Origin: Devosia soli
GTDB lineage: Bacteria > Pseudomonadota > Alphaproteobacteria > Rhizobiales > Devosiaceae
DNA length: 64,000 bases
NCBI RefSeq assembly: GCF_000970455.1
Contig: NZ_LAJG01000048.1
Coordinates: forward strand, 124,001-188,000
Direction of reading: 5' to 3'
Made by a program: the position numbers and the translations under genes. This document shows positions 42,802-51,743 of this stretch, piece by piece (the stretch's first letter is position 1; the number at the start of each line of letters is the position of its first letter). The notes beneath the pieces were generated by a model. It searched no databases, was not told where the DNA came from, and saw only the letters and a list, made by a program, of their open reading frames with translations.

Positions 42802-43503
42802 CTAAATCTTCGTCACCGCGCCTTGTGCCACGACCGGGCCGGTGGGAACGCCGTTGGGAGCGCCTCCGGCGGGCTCGAGGGTGATGGCGAGAACGGAGCC
42901 TTCGCCCCAGCCGGCGCGAACGGCGTCGGAAAGCTCGACGGTCGTGCGGGCATTGACCGGGACGACACCCATAGAAATGGGGTTTTGGCCACCTTGAATG
43001 GCCCAAAGCTCATAATCGCTGCCGGGCACGGCGTCGCCCGAGAGCGAGGTCAGGCGCACTGCGCCTGTTCCGTCATAGAGCGCCACGAACTCGACATCGC
43101 TGCCTTCGGCCTGAAGGGCGGCGACAAGCTGGGTCGCGAGTTGCCCAGAATTGGGCTGCGGCTCAAGAGCGGTGAAGGCGACGGCCACAGCGGCAACGGC
43201 CAATGCGCCTGCAGCCATGGACCGCCAGAAAACCAGGCTATCCCAGAACGACGTGCGCTTTTCTGCGCCGAAAAGCCGCGCTTCGAGATTTTGGAAAAGA
43301 TGGGACGGCGGAGTGACCGGCTCGACCTGATTGTCGAGATGGGCAAAGCGTTGGACCCAGAAATCGCGCTCGCGCTGCAAATCGACCTTCTGCGCAATGC
43401 GCGCTTCTATGGCGGCATGAGCCTTGGGGCCGAGCAGGCCAAGGACATATTCGGCGACTGCGGCGCGTCGCTCATCCTCTTGCTCGAAATCTTGCTCGGT
43501 CAT
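42802..43503 (-). CDS. Anti-sigma factor, RskA/anti-sigma-K family
   Basis: 233 aa. An N-terminal cytoplasmic domain (residues about 1-90, beginning RRAAVAEYVLGLLGP) that binds the sigma factor, a single transmembrane helix at about 97-115 (MAAGALAVAAVAVAFTAL), and a periplasmic anti-sigma-K domain (LTSLSGDAVPGSDYELWAIQGG, then ELSDAVRAGWGEGSVLAITLEPAGG). The ATG at 43503 overlaps the sigma stop, the usual coupled arrangement. Signal-dependent proteolysis or release in the envelope would free the sigma factor. An unusual longer open frame upstream runs inside the sigma gene and is ignored. Confidence 0.92.
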   Translation of the reverse strand: MTEQDFEQEDERRAAVAEYVLGLLGPKAHAAIEARIAQKVDLQRERDFWVQRFAHLDNQVEPVTPPSHLFQNLEARLFGAEKRTSFWDSLVFWRSMAAGALAVAAVAVAFTALEPQPNSGQLATQLVAALQAEGSDVEFVALYDGTGAVRLTSLSGDAVPGSDYELWAIQGGQNPISMGVVPVNARTTVELSDAVRAGWGEGSVLAITLEPAGGAPNGVPTGPVVAQGAVTKI

Positions 43504-44045
43504 GTCGTCAGGCACTCTCGTAGTTTGATCAGGCTGCGTCGCAGCCAGGTCCGCATCGTGTTGACCGGGACGGAATGGCGGCTTGCCAGTTCCTCGTAGC
43601 TGAAGCCATCGAGATAGGCCCCGCGCACAGCATCGGCACGATCGGGGTCGAGCGTTCCGAGGCAATACTCGATCCGCGCGCTATCTTCGGCAGCTTCGGT
43701 CTGCCGCTCCGGGTTAGGGCTGAGATCGGGGATATCGAGGGCAACGTCTATGTCTTCGTTGGTCGGACGCCGTGCCCGGATGATGTCGAGGGCGTGGTTG
43801 CGGGCAACAGCGCAAAGCCAGCTGATGGGGCTGGTATTGCTCGAGACATAACGATCGGCTTTTTGCCAGATCTTGACGTAGACTTCCTGGATAGCTTCCT
43901 CGGTTTCGGCTCTGTCTTTTAAAATACGAAGAATTACGCCGAAAAGTTTCGCGCTGGTTCTGTCGTAAAGCGCGCGAAAGGCCGCTCGATCGCGTAAGGC
44001 ACAACGAGAGATTAGGTCCGCGATGTCGCGGGCATCTGCTTGCAT
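43500..44045 (-). CDS. ECF-type RNA polymerase sigma factor, SigK-like
   Basis: 181 aa. Region 2 is at about residues 15-85 ([21 protein letters not shown], the [17 protein letters not shown] segment, [19 protein letters not shown]) and region 4 at about 120-175 ([34 protein letters not shown]). Start at 44045 (MQADARD) is preferred; ATG 44093, with GGAAAG upstream, is an alternative that adds 16 residues. It is translationally coupled to the anti-sigma factor. Likely targets are the fasciclin gene and possibly msrB. Confidence 0.92.
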   Translation of the reverse strand: MQADARDIADLISRCALRDRAAFRALYDRTSAKLFGVILRILKDRAETEEAIQEVYVKIWQKADRYVSSNTSPISWLCAVARNHALDIIRARRPTNEDIDVALDIPDLSPNPERQTEAAEDSARIEYCLGTLDPDRADAVRGAYLDGFSYEELASRHSVPVNTMRTWLRRSLIKLRECLTT

Positions 44046-44239
44046 CGGTTCTATGTCCGGAAACGCTCTCCGGCTCCTCCATGCGAGCATCTTTCCACGC
44101 ACCCGCCGCTCGGACAACGCAATTGTGGAAGAAATGGATCATCGGCCACGATTTTGTCGCCTCCACTGATTTAAACGGGCGGCAAAATGCACTAGACCCT
44201 TTGCCCGTCCGCAGGTCTTTCCGAGGAAACAGTCGACCC

Positions 44240-45139
44240 ATGACCGACCAGAACACGACCGATCGCTTCAGCCATGATGCCGGCATCCTCGCGCAAGCCC
44301 TGCCCTATATGCAGCGCTACGAGGGCAAGACGGTCGTTGTGAAATACGGTGGCCACGCCATGGGCGACCTCAAGCTCGGCCAGGCCTTTGCCCGCGACAT
44401 CGCGCTGCTCAAGCAATCCAAGGTCAATCCCATCGTCGTGCATGGCGGCGGACCCCAGATCGCCTCGATGCTAAAAAATCTCGGCATCGAATCCAAGTTC
44501 GAAGGCGGTCTGCGCGTGACCGACGCAAGGACGATGGAAATCGTCGAGATGGTCCTGGCCGGTTCGATCAACAAGGAAATCGTCGCGCTGATCAATGCCG
44601 AAGGCGAATGGGCCATCGGGCTTTGCGGCAAGGACGGCAACATGGTCTTTGCCCGCAAGGCCGAAAAGAAGGTGAAAGATCCCGGCTCGAACATCGAGCG
44701 CGTGCTCGATCTCGGTTTTGTCGGTGAACCGGTCGAAGTCGACCGGACCCTGCTCGATCTGCTTGCCCGCTCGGAAATGATCCCGGTCATCGCGCCGGTG
44801 GCTCCAGGCCGCGACGGCAATACCTATAACATCAATGCCGACACCTTTGCCGGCGCCATTGCCGGCTCGCTCGGCGCCAAGCGCCTCTTGTTCCTGACCG
44901 ACGTGCCCGGCGTGCTCGACAAGGAAGGCAAGCTCATTCCGGAGCTGACGGTGAGCGACGCCAAGAAGCTGATCGCGGACGGCACCATTTCTGGCGGCAT
45001 GATCCCGAAGGTGGAAACCTGCCTCGAAGCGCTGGATTCGGGCGTGGAAGGCGTCGTCATCCTCAATGGCAAGCAGCCGCATGTGGTGCTGGTCGAACTT
45101 TTCACCGAGTTCGGCGCGGGCACGCTGATCGTCCGCTAA
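44240..45139 (+). CDS. argB: Acetylglutamate kinase
   Basis: 299-aa amino-acid kinase that phosphorylates N-acetylglutamate in arginine synthesis. Key features: [12 protein letters not shown] (ATP-binding Lys), [27 protein letters not shown] (acetylglutamate contact), [15 protein letters not shown] and [19 protein letters not shown] with the catalytic Lys. The N-terminal helix before the core ([21 protein letters not shown]) is typical of arginine-inhibited hexameric enzymes. ATG 44240 is chosen; the longer frame is unrelated. Its divergent neighbour is the ECF sigma gene. Confidence 0.96.
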   Translation: MTDQNTTDRFSHDAGILAQALPYMQRYEGKTVVVKYGGHAMGDLKLGQAFARDIALLKQSKVNPIVVHGGGPQIASMLKNLGIESKFEGGLRVTDARTMEIVEMVLAGSINKEIVALINAEGEWAIGLCGKDGNMVFARKAEKKVKDPGSNIERVLDLGFVGEPVEVDRTLLDLLARSEMIPVIAPVAPGRDGNTYNINADTFAGAIAGSLGAKRLLFLTDVPGVLDKEGKLIPELTVSDAKKLIADGTISGGMIPKVETCLEALDSGVEGVVILNGKQPHVVLVELFTEFGAGTLIVR

Positions 45140-45180
45140 GCCAGCCAGGTCCCCCGGACCTACCAGATTGAGCCGAAAAG

Positions 45181-45213
45181 AAAAAAAGGGGCCGCTGACG
45201 CGGCCCCTTTGTT
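45181..45213. terminator. Bidirectional terminator between argB and the efflux gene
   Basis: GGGGCCGC (45188-45195) and GCGGCCCC (45200-45207) form a perfect 8-bp stem with loop TGAC. It has AAAAAAA on one side and TTTGTTGTTT on the other, so it can serve the convergent argB and DHA2 transporter genes. Confidence 0.88.
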
Positions 45214-45216
45214 GTT

Positions 45217-46701
45217 TCAGACTTCCACCGCAACATGCTGCGGCGCGGCCTGGCGACTGACGCCGGGGCGCTTGAAGGCAAAAGCCAGCACCAGCACAAG
45301 ACCGAAGCTGATGACCTGATACCAAAGGGCAAGGGCCGTCGAATCGGCAAAGGCGGCGTGAGGCGTCGAGCCGGCAGCCATGGAATTGCCGAGGTGGGTG
45401 AAGAAGATTTCCCCGATGATGGCGACACCCAGTGCACCGCCCACCTGCTGGAAGGCCTGGAGTGCGCCTGAACCGGCGCCGGCATCGCGCTGCGGCACGT
45501 TGGCGAGAACGAGCTGGAAGAGCGAGGAAAAGCCGAGACCAAGGCCGATGCCGGCGATGAGCAAGGGCGGGAGGAATGCCCAATGATCGATCATGTCGGT
45601 GACGCCAGCGATATAGAAATGGAGCCAGCCGATGCCGAAGCTGAGAAGCGCCCCGGCAGTGGCGAGGCGGGTCCGCAGGTAACGCGCGCCGAACCGGCCG
45701 GCGATAGCTGAAGCGATCAGCACGCCAACGGAAAAGGGCGTGTTGGTGAGGCCCGATTCAAGCGGGGTGAAATCGAACCCGCCCTGCAGCAACAGCGAAA
45801 TCACCATGAACATGCCCGGAATGCCGGAGGCAAAGATCGTCACGACGAAGGCGCCGAACATGAACTGCCGATTGGTGATGAGATCATAATTGAGAAGCTG
45901 CGGCTGACCATTGGCAGCGCGGTTGCGCGTCCAGAAGACAAAGGCAACGATGAGCGCGACACCGGCAACGATCATGCCAAAGGCCCAGAACGGCCAGCCA
46001 TAGGCGCGGCCCTCGACGATGGGGAACACCACGGCCATGATGCCGAGGCCGAAAAGCGCGATGCCGACATAGTCATTGCTGAGCGAGGGATGGCCCGGCA
46101 GGCGCGGGATCAGGAACCAGCCGGCGACCACGGCTGCAATGCCAATCGGGATATTGACGAGGAAGATCGGCTGCCAAGAAAGGCCAAAGAGATTGGCTGA
46201 AATCAGCAGGCCGCCCAGGATAGGGCCGCACACCGAAGCAAGGCCGGCCGAGAGCCCAAAGAGCGAGAAGGCCTGGCCGCGTTCCTGCGGGGGGAAGGTG
46301 ACGGTTGCGATGGCCAGAACCTGCGGCGTCATCATGGCGCCGGCAAGGCCCTGGATGATGCGGGCGATAATGAGGAACTCGATATTGGGCGCGAGACCAC
46401 AAAGGGCGGACGCGGCGGTGAAGCCGGCGACGCCCCAGAGAAAGAGCGTCGTGCGCCCCAGAATGTCGCCAAGACGGCCGAACGGCAGAAGACCAAGGGC
46501 GAAGGCGAGAATATAGGCGGCGACAACCCATTCGATCTGCGTGTCGGAAGCGCCGAGCCCTTCCCGCATCGAGGGCAGCGCGACATTGACGATGGTCACG
46601 TCGATCAGGTTCATGAAATTGGCAATGAGCAGCACGAAAAGGCCGACCCAGCGGCGCGGATCGGGCGGCGCACCGGCCGCGGCGGGGTGATGATCGGACA
46701 T
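45217..46701 (-). CDS. MFS drug efflux transporter, DHA2 (EmrB/QacA) family
   Basis: 494-aa inner-membrane antiporter with 14 predicted hydrophobic segments. Motif D1 (LIDVTIVNVALPSM) in helix 1, motif A in the loop after helix 2 (GRLGDILGRTTLFLWG), and motif C in helix 5 (LSAGLASVCGPILGGLL) are present. ATG 46701 (MSDHHPAAAG) is used; longer starts overlap the upstream regulator. It lies 4 nt after the TetR gene and is presumably repressed by it. Substrate is unknown; cationic drugs and detergents are typical. Confidence 0.92.
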   Translation of the reverse strand: MSDHHPAAAGAPPDPRRWVGLFVLLIANFMNLIDVTIVNVALPSMREGLGASDTQIEWVVAAYILAFALGLLPFGRLGDILGRTTLFLWGVAGFTAASALCGLAPNIEFLIIARIIQGLAGAMMTPQVLAIATVTFPPQERGQAFSLFGLSAGLASVCGPILGGLLISANLFGLSWQPIFLVNIPIGIAAVVAGWFLIPRLPGHPSLSNDYVGIALFGLGIMAVVFPIVEGRAYGWPFWAFGMIVAGVALIVAFVFWTRNRAANGQPQLLNYDLITNRQFMFGAFVVTIFASGIPGMFMVISLLLQGGFDFTPLESGLTNTPFSVGVLIASAIAGRFGARYLRTRLATAGALLSFGIGWLHFYIAGVTDMIDHWAFLPPLLIAGIGLGLGFSSLFQLVLANVPQRDAGAGSGALQAFQQVGGALGVAIIGEIFFTHLGNSMAAGSTPHAAFADSTALALWYQVISFGLVLVLAFAFKRPGVSRQAAPQHVAVEV

Positions 46702-46705
46702 GGAA

Positions 46706-47320
46706 CTATCCTTGTGAGGCATGAGACGGATTGGAAAAGGCGCGCTCAAGCTCGGCGAAAACGCCGTCGAGTTGATCGCGTCGATGCGGGCGCCAGCAAT
46801 CGTAGAGGGCTGCGGTGGTGATGACGGCAGCGGCTGCAGGATCGATGGTGTTACGGAAGGACCCATCCGCGATGCCGAGCCGGTAGACCGTGGCGAATTG
46901 CTCGGTCCAATAGGCCTGCATCGGCAGGATGATGTCGGCGATGGATTTGTCGCGCCGGGCGCGATCGACGAGTTCGCTGAGGACGCCGATCAGCTCGGGC
47001 ATCTCGGCAACGATCTCGCGGAACTCGTTGAACTCCTGGCGCAGCTGATCGGCGCCGTTGAGCCCGGCCTTGGGGTGGCGCAGCGCCTGGGCCTTGAAAT
47101 CATCGCGGAGGGATTCGGCAACGAGCGCGACCAGCGCTTCCTTGGTGGGCACGTGATAATGGAGCGTTGCGATATTGATGCCGACGCGCTCGGCGATATC
47201 GCGGGTGCGCAGGCCTTCGAGCCCCTTCTCGATGATGATGGCGCGCGCTGCCTCGGCAACGGCGGCGCGCCGTTCGTCGCCGCTTTCGCGCTTGGGAGAA
47301 TGGGCCTGCTCGGGACGCAT
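46706..47320 (-). CDS. TetR-family transcriptional regulator
   Basis: 204 aa. The N-terminal helix-turn-helix is clear: AVAEAARAIIIEKGLEGLRTRDIAERVGINIATLHYHVPTKEAL in segments typical of TetR; the C-terminal helical domain for ligand binding is divergent. ATG 47320 is chosen. It probably represses itself and the transporter; a perfect dyad lies about 60 nt upstream at 47377-47392. Confidence 0.92.
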   Translation of the reverse strand: MRPEQAHSPKRESGDERRAAVAEAARAIIIEKGLEGLRTRDIAERVGINIATLHYHVPTKEALVALVAESLRDDFKAQALRHPKAGLNGADQLRQEFNEFREIVAEMPELIGVLSELVDRARRDKSIADIILPMQAYWTEQFATVYRLGIADGSFRNTIDPAAAAVITTAALYDCWRPHRRDQLDGVFAELERAFSNPSHASQG

Positions 47321-47376
47321 GCGGAATGCCGGTTGAATTGAGGTGGCGGTTTCAATAGAGCAGCGCAATTTATCAA

Positions 47377-47392
47377 TCAATCATTTGATTGA
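47377..47392. promoter_or_regulatory. Palindrome upstream of the TetR gene, candidate operator
   Basis: TCAATCA-TT-TGATTGA is a perfect 7+7 dyad in the intergenic region between the divergent TetR-DHA2 unit and ilvA. The stretch is the most AT-rich of that region. Operator for the adjacent TetR protein is the simplest reading. Confidence 0.55.
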
Positions 47393-47492
47393 GAATTGCC
47401 CCCATGCCCAAATTGCATGCCGCCGACATGCATCGGAACGTTGACATTTGATGTCAGCAGGCGTCCATCAGGCGCACTTTCCGGAGCCTGCC

Positions 47493-49010
47493 ATGACCGA
47501 CTATGTCCGCAAGATCCTGACCTCATCGGTATATGAGGTGGCCGAGCAAACCCCGCTCGATCCGATGACGCTGCTCTCCCAGCGCCTTGGCCAGGAAATC
47601 CTGCTGAAGCGCGAAGATCTGCAGCCGGTCTTTTCGTTCAAGATCCGCGGCGCGCACAACCGGATGAGCCACCTGACGGCGGAAGAGCGGGCGCGCGGCG
47701 TCATTTGCGCTTCGGCGGGCAATCATGCGCAGGGCGTGGCGCTTTCGGCAACGCGGCTCGGCGTGCGCTCGGTGATCGTCATGCCGACGACGACGCCGGA
47801 AATCAAGATCAACGCGGTCAAGCGCCTCGGGGGCGAGGTGGTGCTGTTTGGCGACGGGTTCGACGCGGCGCGCGCGCATGCGGCAGGGCTGGCGGAACGG
47901 CACGGCTATGTGTTCGTGCACCCGTTCGACGATCCAGACGTGATCGCCGGCCAGGGCACGGTCGGCATGGAACTTTTGCGCCAGCATCCGGGCGATATCG
48001 GCGCCATCTATGTGCCGGTCGGCGGCGGTGGGCTCGCAGCGGGCATCGCGGCCTTCGTCAAGTTCCTGCGGCCCGAAATTCGCGTCATCGGGGTCGAGCC
48101 CGAGGAAGCCGCGAGCATGAAGGCGGCTATTGCGGCGGGCCACCCCGTACCGCTCGACCAGGTGGGCCTTTTTGCCGATGGCGTCGCCGTGCGGCAGGTG
48201 GGCGAGGAGACGTTCAGGCTATGCCGGGATCTCCTCGACGATATCGTCACCGTCACCGCCGACGAAATCTGCGCCGCCATCAAGGATATCTTCGACGACA
48301 TGCGCGCCATCGCCGAACCGGCCGGGGCGCTGGCGCTCGCCGGGCTCCGCCGCGATATCGAGAACGGCACGGCGCCCAAGGGCAGTCTCATCGCCGTCAA
48401 TTCGGGCGCCAATGTCAATTTCGACCGGCTGCGCTACGTTGCCGAACGCGCCGAGATCGGCGAGCGGGCCGAAGCGCTGCTCGGCGTCACCATCCCCGAA
48501 GCGCCGGGCAGCTATCGCGCCTTCATCCGCCTTCTCGGGCGCCGTGCCATCACCGAATTCAACTATCGCTACGCCCATGGCAGCGCCGCACATATCTTTG
48601 TCGGCGTCAAACTGACGCGCGGGGACACCGAAAAGCACGAGATCATCGATGTGCTGACCGCCAATGGGCTCGGCGTCACCGACATGACGGACAACGAGGT
48701 CGCAAAGCTGCATGTGCGGCACATGGTGGGCGGCAGGGTCAGCGGGCTGGCCGATGAACTGGTGTTCCGCTTCCAGTTTCCCGAAAGGCCGGGCGCGCTT
48801 CTCAAGTTCCTCGAGGGGCTCAATGACGCGTGGAACATCTCGCTCTTCCACTACCGCAATCACGGCGCCGATTATGGCCGCGTGCTCGTGGGCATCCAGG
48901 TGCCCGCCGAAACCCGCGCCGACTTCTATGCGCATATCGACGCCATCGGCTTTCCCTATTGGGACGAAACGCAAAATCCGGCCTATCGGCAATTTCTTGA
49001 AACAAATTGA
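47493..49010 (+). CDS. ilvA: Threonine ammonia-lyase, biosynthetic (IlvA)
   Basis: 505-aa PLP enzyme converting threonine to 2-oxobutyrate for isoleucine. Catalytic Lys in PVFSFKIRGAHN (about residue 48), CASAGNHAQGVA, the glycine-rich phosphate loop YVPVGGGGLAAGIAAF, and two C-terminal ACT-like domains (from about residue 325, with ELVFRFQFPERPGALLKFL in the second) that confer isoleucine control and mark the long biosynthetic type. ATG 47493 has GGAG 7 nt upstream. It is divergent from the TetR-DHA2 unit and appears monocistronic. Confidence 0.96.
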   Translation: MTDYVRKILTSSVYEVAEQTPLDPMTLLSQRLGQEILLKREDLQPVFSFKIRGAHNRMSHLTAEERARGVICASAGNHAQGVALSATRLGVRSVIVMPTTTPEIKINAVKRLGGEVVLFGDGFDAARAHAAGLAERHGYVFVHPFDDPDVIAGQGTVGMELLRQHPGDIGAIYVPVGGGGLAAGIAAFVKFLRPEIRVIGVEPEEAASMKAAIAAGHPVPLDQVGLFADGVAVRQVGEETFRLCRDLLDDIVTVTADEICAAIKDIFDDMRAIAEPAGALALAGLRRDIENGTAPKGSLIAVNSGANVNFDRLRYVAERAEIGERAEALLGVTIPEAPGSYRAFIRLLGRRAITEFNYRYAHGSAAHIFVGVKLTRGDTEKHEIIDVLTANGLGVTDMTDNEVAKLHVRHMVGGRVSGLADELVFRFQFPERPGALLKFLEGLNDAWNISLFHYRNHGADYGRVLVGIQVPAETRADFYAHIDAIGFPYWDETQNPAYRQFLETN

Positions 49011-49190
49011 ACCGATTTGGGTAAAGCGGGTTCGACATCATGGCGAAATAAAGCATCGCTAGAAGGGCGGACGCAATTCTGCCGCACAACGATTGCACTC
49101 CAAGCCCGAGGGGCAATCCTAACCAGGGATCGCGGGGGGTTTAACTGTCAGTTCCGCGCCCGTTCACAACCGTCAAGGAAGACGCAGACC

Positions 49191-50426
49191 ATGACAAGAA
49201 CAACGAAGATTCACGGCCTGATGTTGGCATCCGCCATGACCACGCTTGCGCTGATGCAGCCGGCCATGGCCGTCGAGGCGCAGACGTTCGTCGATCGCAT
49301 TGCAGCAGTCTATAAGCTCGGCGGCTACGACATCGCCTTCGGTCCTGCCACCCTTGATGGCGACACCGTCACCGTCGATGGCGCCACCGTGACCGTTGCC
49401 GGCATGGAAGGCGAACCCTGGAAGATCGACACCGAGCTGACCTTTACTGGCGTCGCCGATGCCGATGACGGCGGTTTCACCGCTGAAGCGATGACCGTTC
49501 CCGATATCGACACCGAATTCTCCCAGGATCCGGTCGGCCGCCTCACACTGACCGATATCAGCGCCACCGATATCTACCTGCCGCCCGAAGACAAGATCAA
49601 CACCACCGCGCTTCTCGAAGCCGTCGGCAGCCTGACCACCGGCCCGCTCAAGATCACCCGCAACGGCGCCGATTTCCTCGCGATCGACGCGATCGAGGCG
49701 GTCAACGAATTCACCTACGACGCCGAAGACGCCCTCGAAAACATCGCTTCGACCTTCTCGGTCAGCGGCATCTGGGCCGATCTCACCGCCATGGCTGCGG
49801 AAGATCCGCAGGCCGGTCCGGTCATTGAAGCGCTCGGGTTGCAGCAGATCAAGGGCGACATCAACCAGTCCATGACCTGGGGCATGAAGGACGGCCATCT
49901 CGTGGTCGACCAGTTCCTGTTCGACTTTGCCGATGTCGGCGCCATCGATTTCAAGGCGGACATTTCCGGCTTCACCCCGGCAGTGCTCGACAAGATTTCG
50001 GCGCTTGAAAGCGCCAGCGCCGACGCCACCAGCGAAGAGGCTCAAGCCCAGCAGATGATGGTGGGGATGGAACTGCTCCAGGCCCTGACGCTGACGGGCT
50101 CCAGCATTCGCTATGACGATGCAGGCCTTGCGCCCAAGCTGCTCGACATGTTCGCCGCCCAGTCGGGTACCGATCGGGCCCAGTTCGTCGAAGGCCTCAA
50201 GGCCATGGCGCCGCAATTGATCGGCCAGGCTGGCGTCAAGGAACTGACCGACCTCGTCGTCCCGGCCGTCAACGCCTTCCTCGACGATCCGCAGAGCATC
50301 GAAATTGCCGTCAAGCCGGCAAGCCCGACGACCCTGCTCGTGCTCAGCGCCGCCGCCGCCAATCCGGCGGGTCTCATCTCGGCCGTCGGCCTCGCGGTCA
50401 ACGCCAACCAGCCCGCCGCAGAATAA
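49191..50426 (+). CDS. Exported protein of unknown function
   Basis: 411 aa. Sec signal peptide (HGLMLASAMTTLALMQPAMA, then VEAQTFVDRI). The mature protein is acidic, with a beta-rich N-terminal part of alternating Asp/Thr/Val (LDGDTVTVDGATVTVAG) and a helical C-terminal part rich in Ala and Leu. It has few basic residues and no Cys or metal motif is evident. AAGGA precedes ATG 49191; the longer upstream frame is unsupported. A strong hairpin follows the stop. I do not recognise a named family; related sequences may be annotated as hypothetical periplasmic proteins. Confidence 0.75.
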   Translation: MTRTTKIHGLMLASAMTTLALMQPAMAVEAQTFVDRIAAVYKLGGYDIAFGPATLDGDTVTVDGATVTVAGMEGEPWKIDTELTFTGVADADDGGFTAEAMTVPDIDTEFSQDPVGRLTLTDISATDIYLPPEDKINTTALLEAVGSLTTGPLKITRNGADFLAIDAIEAVNEFTYDAEDALENIASTFSVSGIWADLTAMAAEDPQAGPVIEALGLQQIKGDINQSMTWGMKDGHLVVDQFLFDFADVGAIDFKADISGFTPAVLDKISALESASADATSEEAQAQQMMVGMELLQALTLTGSSIRYDDAGLAPKLLDMFAAQSGTDRAQFVEGLKAMAPQLIGQAGVKELTDLVVPAVNAFLDDPQSIEIAVKPASPTTLLVLSAAAANPAGLISAVGLAVNANQPAAE

Positions 50427-50432
50427 TCAGGC

Positions 50433-50462
50433 ATGGCGGGCCCTTCCCAAGGGGCCCGCCAT
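50433..50462 (+). terminator. Hairpin after the exported protein gene
   Basis: ATGGCGGGCCC (50433-50443) pairs perfectly over 11 bp with GGGCCCGCCAT (50452-50462), loop of eight bases. No T-run follows, so it may be an RNA-stabilising or Rho-linked end rather than a classical intrinsic terminator. Confidence 0.6.
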
Positions 50463-50501
50463 CGCTAGGAAGCCTCAACACATTTGGGGCAGAATGTCCC
50501 C

Positions 50502-51203
50502 ATGATCAGCACGTCTTCCCTTTCGCCGAGCCTGAGCCACATCACCGATTGGGTGTTCGACCTCGACAACACTCTTTATCCGCGTGAATGCAATCTCTTT
50601 GCCCAGATCGACATGCTCATCACCCAATATGTGATGAATGTGACGCGTCTCGAATTCGACGCGGCGCGGCAATTGCAAAAAACCTATTACCGGGACTACG
50701 GCACGACGTTGAACGGCCTGATGACCCAGCACAAGATCGACCCGGACCATTTCCTGAGCACGGTTCATGCGATCGACTATGCCCCGGTTGCGCCGCATCC
50801 CGATCTTGTCGAGGCTATCCGCGCCCTGCCCGGCCGCAAGTTCATTCTCACCAATGGCGATGTCAGCCACGCACATAATGTGCTGGGCCGGCTCGGCGGC
50901 GGCGACCTCTTCGAGGGCGTCTACGACATCCGCGCCATGACCTATGTGCCCAAGCCGCATCGTGCAGCCTATGACGGGTTCTTTGCCCGTCACGGCATCG
51001 ATCCCAAGTCGGCCGCCATGTTCGATGACCTCGAAAAAAACCTCGTCGTGCCGCACGAGGTTGGCATGTCGACCGTGCAGGTGGTGGCTGGACCGGAATT
51101 CGCGCATGAACAGGTCGAGGCCTGGGAGCTCGGCCGCACGACCGGACCGCATGTGCACCACGTGACGGGCGATCTCGCGGGCTTTTTGCGCAACCTCCGC
51201 TGA
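50502..51203 (+). CDS. HAD-family pyrimidine 5'-nucleotidase
   Basis: 233 aa. Motif I FDLDNTLYPREC (nucleophile Asp and acid Asp), the alpha-helical cap, motif II ILTNGD, motif III Lys in YVPKPHRAAYDGF, and motif IV MFDDLEKNL are all seen. The sequence is closest in pattern to SDT1/YjjG-type nucleotidases common in Hyphomicrobiales. It dephosphorylates pyrimidine nucleoside monophosphates. ATG 50502 follows the end of the previous gene by 75 nt. Confidence 0.9.
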   Translation: MISTSSLSPSLSHITDWVFDLDNTLYPRECNLFAQIDMLITQYVMNVTRLEFDAARQLQKTYYRDYGTTLNGLMTQHKIDPDHFLSTVHAIDYAPVAPHPDLVEAIRALPGRKFILTNGDVSHAHNVLGRLGGGDLFEGVYDIRAMTYVPKPHRAAYDGFFARHGIDPKSAAMFDDLEKNLVVPHEVGMSTVQVVAGPEFAHEQVEAWELGRTTGPHVHHVTGDLAGFLRNLR

Positions 51204-51257
51204 CGCTTTGGCGAACCGGCTTTAAGGCGGGGACGCCCGCCGGCTAGCCGAATGCAA

Positions 51258-51626
51258 CTACATGTTGTTGAGGTGCAAGATATTGCCGTCAGGGTCCTTG
51301 AACCAGACCATGGCGAAATCCCCGGCGCGGTGAATGCCGTCGGCAAAGTCCATGCCGTCATACCTTTCGAACGTGATGCCTTTGCCAGCAAGACGGGTCA
51401 CGATGCTCTCGATTTCGTCGCCGACTCCCCACACAACGGCATTGGCCTGATTGGTGCCGGCAAATTCGGAAACATAGACGACAAGCGTCGTCTTTCCGGT
51501 CCTGAATTCCAACACCTGGTCGCCGTCTTGCGCCAATTCGAGTTCAAGCACGTCGCGATAGAACTGCCGGGCCCGCCCGATATCCTTGACCGCGACGATA
51601 GCGGCGCTGTCCTTGTCCTTGAGCAT
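51258..51626 (-). CDS. VOC-family (glyoxalase/bleomycin-resistance-like) protein
   Basis: 122 aa, two beta-alpha-beta-beta-beta modules: AAIVAVKDIGRARQFYRDVLELEL and, in the second, AMVWFKDPDGNILHLNNM with the terminal FxDPDGN motif. The metal-ligand glutamate or histidine positions are not all evident, so catalytic activity is open. GGGAGG lies 5 nt before ATG 51626. Single gene between convergent nucleotidase and divergent ABC exporter. Confidence 0.88.
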   Translation of the reverse strand: MLKDKDSAAIVAVKDIGRARQFYRDVLELELAQDGDQVLEFRTGKTTLVVYVSEFAGTNQANAVVWGVGDEIESIVTRLAGKGITFERYDGMDFADGIHRAGDFAMVWFKDPDGNILHLNNM

Positions 51627-51743
51627 CACAACCTCCCGTTTCTCGCAGGAAACGCGGGTGTCGACATGCAAGTTGCCCCGACAAAACGACCACATTACCG
51701 AGACTTATGTTGCGCCGGGCACGGGTGGCGCTATCTATAGGTC

